From contig NZ_JQJK01000009.1 of the NCBI RefSeq assembly GCF_000745485.1, forward strand, positions 248,001 through 312,000: a stretch of DNA of 64,000 nucleotides. The letters run 5' to 3'. The position numbers and the translations under genes were made by a program. The notes below the pieces were generated by a model, which was given only the letters and a program-made list of their open reading frames with translations, was not told where the DNA came from and ran no database searches. Source of the stretch: Methanobacterium veterum. Its GTDB lineage: Archaea > Methanobacteriota > Methanobacteria > Methanobacteriales > Methanobacteriaceae. This document shows positions 57,552 to 64,000 of this stretch, one piece after another; position 1 is the first letter of the stretch, and each line of letters begins with the position of its first letter.

Positions 57552-58559
57552 TTAAGTTATAATATTTAGTTTTGCTTTACATGCAGGGCATATTCCTTTT
57601 TCTTTAATTTCTTTACTTACAACTTCAAATCCGTTTCGTTGTATGACCATTTTTCCACATTCCGGACAAAATGTACTTTCTTCACCGCCTGTAGAAACAT
57701 TTCCAACATATACATATTTCATTCCTGCATCTTTTGCAATTTTATAAGCTCTCTGGAGCGATTCTACTGGTGTTGGTGGTAATTGGCCTAATTCATAGTA
57801 TGGGAAAAATCTTGTAAAATGTAGAGGAACTTCTAATCCTGTTTCATCTACCATAAAGTTTACCAGGGTTTTTATATCATCTTCAGAATCGTTGTATCCG
57901 GGTATAATTAAGTTGGTTATCTCAATATGGATTTTATTTTCATAAAATCGCTTTATATTATCTAAGACAGGTTGAAGCCTTGCCTGGCATAAATCATTGT
58001 AAAACTTGTCAGACATTCCTTTTAAATCGATATTGGCAGCATCAAGGTATGGACTTATCATTTCGAATGATTCTTCACTCATGTATCCATTTGTTACATA
58101 AATTGTAGCTATTCCTTCTTTTTTTGCAAGTTTTGCTGAGTCATATGTATATTCAAACCACATAGTTGGTTCATTGTATGTCCATGCAATGGATTTACAT
58201 CCGTACTGCTTGGTAAGTCTTATTGCTTCTTCAGGAGGTAGCTCCTGTGTTGGAATTTCTTCTATATCCACCTGTGAAATATTCCAGTTCTGGCAGTGTT
58301 TACATCTAAAGTTGCAGCCCACTGACCCAATGGAAAAAACAGTTGAACCTGGGTAAAAATGGAAAAGGGGCTTTTTTTCGATGGGGTCTACGGCTACAGA
58401 TGATGCGGCAGCATAATTTAATGCACAGAGCTTTCCATCCATGTTTGCTCTCATGCTGCAGAAACCAGTATCTCCTTCTGCAATAACGCATTTTCGGGCG
58501 CATATTTTGCAGTTCATGGCACCATCTAATTTATCATAAATAAGGACTTCTTTTTTCAT
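57552..58559 (-). CDS. amrS: AmmeMemoRadiSam system radical SAM enzyme AmrS
   Basis: The 335-residue enzyme has the radical SAM motif CNFRCKHCQNW near residue 72, two N-terminal zinc-type cysteine pairs (CKICARKC near 15) and CSMRAN, and a C-terminal CPECGKM...CPACKA zinc site. It belongs to the AmmeMemoRadiSam system, whose substrate is unclear. I took the ATG at 58559 behind GGGGAGTAAT; a TTG 15 bases upstream is possible. The other two partners, AmmeMemo and MEMO, are not adjacent. Confidence 0.9.
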   Translation of the reverse strand: MKKEVLIYDKLDGAMNCKICARKCVIAEGDTGFCSMRANMDGKLCALNYAAASSVAVDPIEKKPLFHFYPGSTVFSIGSVGCNFRCKHCQNWNISQVDIEEIPTQELPPEEAIRLTKQYGCKSIAWTYNEPTMWFEYTYDSAKLAKKEGIATIYVTNGYMSEESFEMISPYLDAANIDLKGMSDKFYNDLCQARLQPVLDNIKRFYENKIHIEITNLIIPGYNDSEDDIKTLVNFMVDETGLEVPLHFTRFFPYYELGQLPPTPVESLQRAYKIAKDAGMKYVYVGNVSTGGEESTFCPECGKMVIQRNGFEVVSKEIKEKGICPACKAKLNIIT

Positions 58560-58720
58560 GATTACTCCCCACAAAACCTTTTTATTTATAATTTAATCAA
58601 GAATTTGGATATCCATGTTGTGATATAATTATATTTGATTTGATATAAAAATAATTAGATGAGTATTAAAGGATAATATGTTGGATTAGCTGGAATCTTA
58701 AATAGCATCAAGTGGTTCAA

Positions 58721-59752
58721 TTAACCTTTTTTAGGGGATAAATGCTCGTAGCCGCGGGGTTTAATTACACTTTTTGTCCCATCTTTATGCAGAATTTCTA
58801 TTTTTCCAGAAGATGTTACATTTCCTATTTCATAGAGGTGAATTCTCTCTTTAATTTGTTTAAATCCTTCTTTTTTAACAGTTAAAAGAAGTTCAAAATC
58901 TTCACCATAGTAAAAAGCAAATTCTAGTGGATTTTTACCTGTTTTGTTTGCTACTTCTATGATTTCTTCAGGAATTGGGAGCATTTCTTCATTTAATGTC
59001 ATGCCGATTCTGTAGTTATTTGCATTTATGAGCTCATCAATTTCACTTACCAGACCATCGGTTATATCTGTTGCAGAAGTTATAATGCCACTTTTTGCAA
59101 GTAAAATTCCTTCATTTGTTCTTGCTTTTGGATTTAAAGCATGTTTCAACAGATGATCTTTGTAATTTGGATTCAAATCTTGAAATTGGTTTTTATTAAA
59201 TAAAATCTCAAATCCAGCAGCTGCAAGTCCAACAGGACCAGTGACAGCAATTATATCTCCGGGTTTTGCTCCATCTTTCATTAAAACGTTTTCTTTTTGG
59301 ACAATTCCTAAACATGTTCCGCAAAGAGTAAGCTCATGAGATTCATTTGTATCTCCTCCAATGAGCTTCATACCATATTTGGAGCACATATCCAGAATGC
59401 CTTCAATTAGCTCTTCAAATTCGTCAAGTAACATGTCTCGTGGCAGTCCCATGGAAATAATGATTCCCACTGGTTTAGCACCCATCGCAGCTAAATCGCT
59501 CACATTTACAGTTACTGATTTTTTACCAATTTGATTGTAGCTCATATCATCTGGAAAATGAGTAGATTTAAAAAGCATGTCTGATGTTGCAACTAGATAC
59601 TGGTCTCCTAGATTGATAAGTGCTGCATCATCACTTAAGCTTTTAAAGGAAAATTTATCTAGAAAAGTAGAATTAAAGTCGGATTTTTCGGTTTTACTTA
59701 AAATCCGTTTTATAAGTCCTTTTTCCCCAATATCTGAAATTTTACGGGGCAT
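58721..59752 (-). CDS. thiL: Thiamine-monophosphate kinase
   Basis: ThiL phosphorylates thiamine monophosphate to the active diphosphate. The 343-residue protein has the AIRS-like fold with DIGEKGLIKRIL at the start, SDDAALINLG near 36, MLFKSTHFPDDM near 58, MGAKPVGIIISMGLP near 90, and GGDTNES near 134. Its relationship to PurL-type enzymes is visible. It is on the same strand as cfbA, 46 bases downstream of that gene, so shared transcription is plausible. Full length with normal ends. Confidence 0.93.
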   Translation of the reverse strand: MPRKISDIGEKGLIKRILSKTEKSDFNSTFLDKFSFKSLSDDAALINLGDQYLVATSDMLFKSTHFPDDMSYNQIGKKSVTVNVSDLAAMGAKPVGIIISMGLPRDMLLDEFEELIEGILDMCSKYGMKLIGGDTNESHELTLCGTCLGIVQKENVLMKDGAKPGDIIAVTGPVGLAAAGFEILFNKNQFQDLNPNYKDHLLKHALNPKARTNEGILLAKSGIITSATDITDGLVSEIDELINANNYRIGMTLNEEMLPIPEEIIEVANKTGKNPLEFAFYYGEDFELLLTVKKEGFKQIKERIHLYEIGNVTSSGKIEILHKDGTKSVIKPRGYEHLSPKKG

Positions 59753-59798
59753 TTTTTAACCTTGTTTAATTATAATTAATATTTAAAAAAGAAAAGAA

Positions 59799-60245
59799 TT
59801 AGAGGGCACTTGCTACCCTTTCTTTGATAATGTCAACAAGTCTTGCATCAGCGCCAAGAGGTTCGGTGTATATAATTTCACCATCAAATTCAATTTCTTC
59901 TTGTTCTTCCTCTTCTTCGTGGCTGTGGCCGTGGTCATGGCCATGTGAATGTCCATCATCTAAACCTAAAATATGTGGAATGTCCTGTTTAGTATGAACC
60001 CCATGTGCTAAAAAGACTGGTGTTACTATTATCTTTTCTACACCTTCTTTTGAAAGCTTGTTTATTGCAGAAGGTATTGAGGGTTTGGATATGTTCATAA
60101 ATCCTACTTCAACAAGATAATCTGAATTCTCTTTGTACATTTCAGCAATCTGGCTAACTACATCTTTTCCATAGGGCAGCCTGCTTCCATGTCCTACAAG
60201 TAAAATACCTATTTTAGCAGTTTTTGAGTCTGAATTTGTATCCAT
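59799..60245 (-). CDS. cfbA: Sirohydrochlorin chelatase CfbA/CbiXS with His-rich insert
   Basis: CfbA inserts nickel into sirohydrochlorin, the first step to coenzyme F430 of methyl-CoM reductase, and can act as a cobaltochelatase. The 148-residue small chelatase has the active-site GILLVGHGSRLPYGKD near residue 13 and VTPVFLAHGVHTKQD near 75. A His-rich insert (HSHGHDHGHSH with acidic tail) near 95 probably binds metal. The start follows GGAGTGATATC and lies 32 bases inside the upstream DUF35 gene, so the two are translationally overlapped. Confidence 0.93.
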   Translation of the reverse strand: MDTNSDSKTAKIGILLVGHGSRLPYGKDVVSQIAEMYKENSDYLVEVGFMNISKPSIPSAINKLSKEGVEKIIVTPVFLAHGVHTKQDIPHILGLDDGHSHGHDHGHSHEEEEEQEEIEFDGEIIYTEPLGADARLVDIIKERVASAL

Positions 60246-60615
60246 ATGATATCACTCCATCGTCGCCTTCTTCTTTAATCTTTCTAAAGACCATTTCAAC
60301 TTCGTCGCCTATTTCTATATCTTCTGGGTTGCAGTCAACAATTTGGCTTGTTAATTTTGCCCCTTCTTCAAGCTCAATTATGGCCACTACGTATGGAGCA
60401 ATGGTCTTAAATTCATCTGTAGGAGTATGTATGACAGAATAAGTATGGATTTTTCCTTCTCCTTTGAGTTTTAGGTCTTCTAGTTCACCTTTTCTTCTGC
60501 ATTCTGGGCATATGACTCTTTTTGGGAAAAAAACTGTTCCACATTGTGAGCATTTTGATCCAATTAGGCTGTACCTCTGTGGTATGTGACGCCATCCTCT
60601 TACTATATCTTTCAT
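60214..60615 (-). CDS. DUF35 Zn-ribbon / OB-fold protein
   Basis: The 133-residue protein has a zinc ribbon, SKCSQCGTVFFPKRVICPEC, near residue 19-38, then an OB fold (GEGKIHTYSVIHTPTDEF near 52). These are thiolase or HMG-CoA synthase partners in archaea and work in acyl-CoA chemistry, including mevalonate synthesis. The stop region overlaps the start of cfbA. The presence of a mevalonate-pathway UbiD in this window is consistent, although no thiolase is adjacent. Confidence 0.88.
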   Translation of the reverse strand: MKDIVRGWRHIPQRYSLIGSKCSQCGTVFFPKRVICPECRRKGELEDLKLKGEGKIHTYSVIHTPTDEFKTIAPYVVAIIELEEGAKLTSQIVDCNPEDIEIGDEVEMVFRKIKEEGDDGVISYGYKFRLKNC

Positions 60616-60959
60616 TTGATTCCTCCAACGTTTTCAAAGTGAGTTGATATAACTCTGGTTAAATTAATTATAATAATTAATTATTATAATTTAAACTGTA
60701 AGTTTAGATGTCTTTTTGATCTATTTATATATATTTGTTAGCAATTATAAGGGCTAACTACAATAAAATTCTTTGGTTTTTATTTTCTAAAATAATATTA
60801 ATTTTAAATTTAATAATATCACAACTGGTTAAATTTTGTGATATGGTTCTATTTGTAACTAAAATGTAGTATTATTAAAATTAAGTACTTTATATGGCTT
60901 TATATACTGTAATAAAAATAAGTAATAACAATCAGCATTGATAATTTGGAGGATAGAAT
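60616..60959. promoter_or_regulatory. Upstream region of a small membrane gene, with the first copy of a duplicated promoter
   Basis: The region is AT-rich and divergent from DUF35. The last 130 bases hold the repeated promoter segment at 60827-60923, listed separately. The rest has no gene or repeat that I recognise. Confidence 0.35.
60827..60923 (+). promoter_or_regulatory. Duplicated promoter segment, copy 1
   Basis: GGTTAAATTTTGTGATATGG and about 75 further bases match 61331-61427 with about 80 percent identity by eye. Both contain TTAAGTACTTTATAT followed by GGCTTTATATACTG or AGCTTTATATATTG, a double TATA box. Copy 1 sits 36 bases before the small membrane gene at 60960. The two genes may thus share control. 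Confidence 0.6.
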
Positions 60960-61268
60960 ATGGATAAGTACTTATCATCAATTATAGCGGGTCTAGCAAT
61001 GTTTTTAGTGTTCTTTTTGTCTAAAATGGAGGTAAGCTTTATTTTATGTTTTATTGGCTTAATATTCCTGATAGGTGGTATACAGAAATATTATGATTAC
61101 AAAAACAGGATTAGCATTTTACTGCCAGCAGCAGTAAGTTTGGTAGGGTTGTTTTTGATATATATGCAGTTTAGACTTGATTATATTGTAATGGGATTGT
61201 TCATGTTAGTATTGGTTGTTTTATTGATTTCAGATTTATCATATCCGCGAAAGGAAGATATTAGATAA
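60960..61268 (+). CDS. Small membrane protein (102 aa)
   Basis: It has three or four hydrophobic segments (about residues 5-20, 26-42, 50-65 and 72-90) and a short polar tail. GGAGGATAGAAT precedes the start. No family is recognised. Its promoter is a close copy of the one before the pilin-like pair, so it is probably regulated with them. Confidence 0.65.
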   Translation: MDKYLSSIIAGLAMFLVFFLSKMEVSFILCFIGLIFLIGGIQKYYDYKNRISILLPAAVSLVGLFLIYMQFRLDYIVMGLFMLVLVVLLISDLSYPRKEDIR

Positions 61269-61330
61269 TCAAACTTTATTCATGTTTAGTTTTGAATAGT
61301 ACTAATTTTGGTGTAATATTAATTTATGCG

Positions 61331-61427
61331 GGTTAAATTTTATGATATGGCCCAATTTACGATTAAAAGTAGTAATATCAGAATTAAGTACTTTATATAG
61401 CTTTATATATTGTAATAGAAACAAGTA
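61331..61427 (+). promoter_or_regulatory. Duplicated promoter segment, copy 2
   Basis: The second copy of the segment described at 60827-60923. It has the same double TATA box (CTTTATATAGCTTTATATATTG) and lies 77 bases before the start of the first pilin-like gene. Confidence 0.6.
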
Positions 61428-61504
61428 TAATTGATATCATTGGCTTATTATTTTCAATAATTTATGCCATTATTTACAACGGATAATTGATTAAAGTGAC
61501 ATGA

Positions 61505-62482
61505 ATGGATCAAAAAGGATATGTAATGAGTGGATTGACCCTTCTACTTATAATTCCTGTTTTTCTTTTAATGGCTGTTTTTGTAGATATGGTTCACACT
61601 GGCAGCGAAACTCAAAGTTTAGGGGTACAGTCTGATGTAACATTTTACACAGCAAAAGACATTGAAGGTAACATACCTAATTTAACAGAGAAAATTTTAC
61701 AAAAAACTACAGATAATGTCGTTAAGACTGGAGTTCCATTAACAGATAGCAGGAATACTATTAAAAATAGTTTACAGGAAGAAATGAATCAGTTATCTGA
61801 AAGATACGGGAACAGTGGAAATATGAATGTCACATGCAGGATATGGTCTGTAAATCCTACATCAGATCCTTTTAAAATTGAAGTTAATTCAACTATTCAT
61901 GTCCAGAAGGGTAATTTGGCTCATGACGAGCATATAAGTCAAAATATTTCGATTACAGATTCAAATTATCCGATTCAAGATCCTCTGCCTTTTATAAAGT
62001 GTAGAAGCTACGGTGAAATAACCAATACCAGTACAAAAATTTTTTACGGTTCAAGTCTTGCAAAAATGTTAAAAGATAAACATTTAAAAAATGCCAATAT
62101 TTATGAAAATGCTACATCTCCTCTTTTTATTAAAAAATGCCCTTATGATCCGTATATAAATCACAGGAAATCTCTTCATTTTGTGGTGCTTAAAAACTGC
62201 ATAGATAACGGTTATTTTCATGAAAGCAGTGATGGATCCTGTTTTTTATGCAGATTGGAAGGTAAAGCCGTATGTTATCATTACGGGTTTGAAACATTTA
62301 TAGTGCCATCTAATTCTTCTGATTCGCGATTAATGTATGCTCCCTGTTCAATCGAGCATGTAATATTTGATGATTATCCTTATTCTGGAAAAGGAATTGT
62401 ATATTATTCAAATAAGTCTAATTACTTGAAATTATTTTTAGATAATGGACATAGGCAGAAATACGGCTTACCAAAATATTAA
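61505..62482 (+). CDS. Secreted protein with N-terminal hydrophobic helix, Cys-rich (325 aa)
   Basis: The protein starts MDQKGYVMSGLTLLLIIPVF, an amino-terminal helix of class III or type IV pilin-like style, followed by a roughly 290-residue extracytoplasmic domain. That domain contains CRSYGE, KKCPYDPY, a CFLCRLEGKAVCYH cysteine cluster near residue 250 and an APCSIEH motif near 278. The cysteines may form disulfides or bind metal. No family is recognised, though similar proteins are expected in Methanobacteriales. The next gene begins 8 bases later. Confidence 0.7.
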   Translation: MDQKGYVMSGLTLLLIIPVFLLMAVFVDMVHTGSETQSLGVQSDVTFYTAKDIEGNIPNLTEKILQKTTDNVVKTGVPLTDSRNTIKNSLQEEMNQLSERYGNSGNMNVTCRIWSVNPTSDPFKIEVNSTIHVQKGNLAHDEHISQNISITDSNYPIQDPLPFIKCRSYGEITNTSTKIFYGSSLAKMLKDKHLKNANIYENATSPLFIKKCPYDPYINHRKSLHFVVLKNCIDNGYFHESSDGSCFLCRLEGKAVCYHYGFETFIVPSNSSDSRLMYAPCSIEHVIFDDYPYSGKGIVYYSNKSNYLKLFLDNGHRQKYGLPKY

Positions 62483-62490
62483 GTGATTAA

Positions 62491-63465
62491 ATGAGAAAAA
62501 AAGGCTTTAAAAAGGATAACAAAGCACAGATATTTTCACTTGATGTGCTGCTGGCTCTAATTATAATAGCGGTTATACTGGGCATTTCAGCAGATGCTAT
62601 GGACATGGTAAGCTATAAAGCGCAGGATTATTCATCAAGACTTTCAATTGAAAGAATAACTGCAGATGCAGCAGATACACTCATAAAATCTTCAGGATCT
62701 CCTGATAAATGGGAAGAATATGAAATCAAAGGTGATACTGTACCGGGACTTGCAAAAAAAGAGGTAGACCAGACGGTTCCTAATACTCTTTCATTTGTAA
62801 AAATTTTAAAACTGAAGGACAATTATGCTCCGCTTATGTATGGTGGTCTACTTCCATATTGTGTTGATTCCAGCATGGTGATCTATCCTATAGATCCATC
62901 ATTAGGCCCAATCATAGTGATGAATGATACAGTTCCAGAGAGCGCTTCGGAAGTTGCAGTTGCAAATAGGACGGTATTGTGCGAATTTATGCATATCTCT
63001 GCTGTAATTAAGATTGGGATGCATAAAGATCAGCAGGTGTCAGAAGAATGTGAAGTTTGCCCCCATGCAGATCACAACCAAAATAATTTGAAGACAGGAG
63101 ATTCTGGATGGACATGCCATCATTTTAATGTTACTGCAGCGGATTTAAACTCAACAGACTTTTATGTAGTCACTGATCCAGTTACTGTAACTGATTCTGC
63201 AAGGTGGGGAATTGATAGAGCAGATGCCCAATTGGATTGTAATTGCAAGTTCAATAATGGGCCAATAGCTGTAAATGATAAAATAGGGAAAGCAGTGAGT
63301 AATAATACAAAAGCTGTTTTATGGTTCCATGTTTTAAATGGGGCTTTAAGGGATAGCTTTGATAGTTATGTAGTCGGTGTTCCAAGGGGAACGCCTTTAG
63401 ATGATGTAAAACTTAGTTATTTAGGACCTCAGCCGTGTTTTTTTGTTTTAAAGGTTTGGTACTAA
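62491..63465 (+). CDS. Pilin-like secreted protein with class III-type signal (324 aa)
   Basis: An N-terminal KKDNKAQIFSLDVLLALIII segment near residue 8-27 has the basic-then-hydrophobic layout of archaeal class III (pilin-type) signals. The exported part contains a CEVCPHADH cluster near 190, SGWTCHHFNVTAADL near 205 and DCNCKFNNG near 250. It follows the Cys-rich secreted gene by 8 bases, so the two form an operon and likely a surface complex. The protein ends just before a hairpin that terminates the tRNA transcript from the other side. Confidence 0.7.
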   Translation: MRKKGFKKDNKAQIFSLDVLLALIIIAVILGISADAMDMVSYKAQDYSSRLSIERITADAADTLIKSSGSPDKWEEYEIKGDTVPGLAKKEVDQTVPNTLSFVKILKLKDNYAPLMYGGLLPYCVDSSMVIYPIDPSLGPIIVMNDTVPESASEVAVANRTVLCEFMHISAVIKIGMHKDQQVSEECEVCPHADHNQNNLKTGDSGWTCHHFNVTAADLNSTDFYVVTDPVTVTDSARWGIDRADAQLDCNCKFNNGPIAVNDKIGKAVSNNTKAVLWFHVLNGALRDSFDSYVVGVPRGTPLDDVKLSYLGPQPCFFVLKVWY

Positions 63466-63473
63466 AACTATAT

Positions 63474-63511
63474 TTTTTAAAAAAGCACTCAAAAATTTAC
63501 GAGTTTTGGAG

Positions 63512-63514
<3 letters not shown>
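63474..63514 (-). terminator. Terminator hairpin of tRNA-Leu
   Basis: GCACTC (63485-63490) pairs with GAGTGC (63509-63514) and the AAAA/TTTT inner bases extend the stem. On the minus strand the hairpin is followed by TTTTTT, an archaeal-style stop for the tRNA transcript. Its arms resemble the palindrome family but this copy is single. Confidence 0.55.
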
Positions 63515-63594
<80 letters not shown>

Positions 63595-63767
63595 AGCGTA
63601 AAATATAAATTTCATATTTGAATTTATCTAATTTAGCTAAACTCTCAAAATAAATATTGTAAACAGTTTGATGTTATCTATCTAATATTTTTTCTATAAA
63701 AACATTTCGTGATTCCTATGTAATCTTAAGGTGAAATTAAAATTTCCCAATTATTTTTAGATGTTGT

Positions 63768-63872
63768 TTACTTTTTGGTCTTTTTAATACTCATTCGTCT
63801 GTAGCGAACAGGTTCTTCCGGGACCCTTTTAGGTTTATGGAGTTTCTTCCTATCTCTTTTTAAAACAGGCAT
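63768..63872 (-). CDS. Small basic protein (34 aa)
   Basis: A short frame after AAGGTTGTAAC encodes MPVLKRDRKKLHKPKRVPEE and a tail ending MSIKKTKK. More than a third of its residues are Lys or Arg. It lies between tRNA-Leu and the partial gene at the window edge. Such very basic short proteins often bind RNA, but the family is not recognised. The strong composition and ribosome site make it likely real. Confidence 0.6.
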   Translation of the reverse strand: MPVLKRDRKKLHKPKRVPEEPVRYRRMSIKKTKK

Positions 63873-63890
63873 GTTACAACCTTAAATAAT

Positions 63891-64000
63891 TTATTTGCGC
63901 GCTAAAGTAACTTGAATTCCAGATTCAGATCCTACAGATATTCCGCTGGATCCTAAAATGGATACTTTCCCGTCTAAATTAACACCAACTGAAAAAGTTA
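63891..64000 (-). CDS. 3' end of a gene continuing past the window
   Basis: The last 36 residues of a frame are visible, beginning TFSVGVNLDGKVSILGSSG and ending IQVTLARK with a TAA stop. The sequence is beta-strand like and rich in Gly and Ser. I do not recognise the family from this piece. It is followed 18 bases later by the small basic gene, on the same strand. Confidence 0.55.
   Translation of the reverse strand, partial: TFSVGVNLDGKVSILGSSGISVGSESGIQVTLARK

Overview
The window comes from a mesophilic, AT-rich hydrogenotrophic methanogen, most likely a Methanobacterium or close relative. Support: HdrA of heterodisulfide reductase, methanogenesis marker protein 11, the nickelochelatase CfbA, an MJ0208/DmrX-type archaeoflavoprotein, a GatD/MurT pair (pseudomurein-type wall chemistry), RadA, a multi-OB-fold RPA, archaeal-type methionine adenosyltransferase, and large DUF11 and CARDB surface proteins of the kind common in Methanobacteriales. 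Most genes carry a GGAGGT-type ribosome binding site; TTG and GTG starts occur.

Layout. 0-8.2 kb: tail of a membrane protein, small hypotheticals, a dolichol-kinase-family gene, purL and ileS. 8.2-12 kb: an intergenic region with two consecutive TATA-box/hairpin modules (candidate small RNAs), then a secreted CARDB/beta-propeller protein. 12-21 kb: methionine adenosyltransferase, DUF192, HEAT repeats, LigD-type phosphoesterase, archaeoflavoprotein, glyA, a broken DUF169 gene, hdrA. 21-31 kb: an accessory stretch with an unusual molybdopterin oxidoreductase, a broken DUF2795 gene, an HPP protein, a GT39-like glycosyltransferase, two hemerythrins, an alpha/beta hydrolase and an AEC transporter. 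31-47.5 kb: class II amidotransferase, gatD/murT, radA, RPA, leuB-type dehydrogenase, cysteine desulfurase, ribH, mmp11, a GT2 protein, a tandem PurE and UbiD. 47.5-57.4 kb: surface and secretion zone with three PepSY paralogues, an M28 peptidase homologue, an MsvR-like regulator and a 1314-residue DUF11 protein. 57.5-64 kb: amrS, thiL, cfbA, a DUF35 protein, three secreted or pilin-like genes, tRNA-Leu(CAG) and two short genes at the edge.

The most striking feature is a family of non-coding palindrome-cluster elements at seven places (about 4.9, 18.2, 24.4, 41.1, 50.4, 51.1-51.3 and 57.4 kb). Each is a series of short AT-rich hairpins whose stem sequences differ from copy to copy. The short linkers between hairpins (such as GGGCATG, GGCTG and AAATGTTT) recur in most copies; the 50.4 kb cluster shares them least. 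Two copies interrupt genes (DUF169 and DUF2795). In both cases the insertion is exactly 98 nt, is flanked by a short direct repeat, and its removal restores one continuous reading frame. Other copies lie at Shine-Dalgarno sequences, flanked by repeats of GGAGGTTGA. I found no transposase in the window. This looks like a mobile, structure-conserved non-autonomous element, and I do not recognise it as a described family.

Limits: all functions are inferred from sequence patterns read by eye. No database search or folding program was run.
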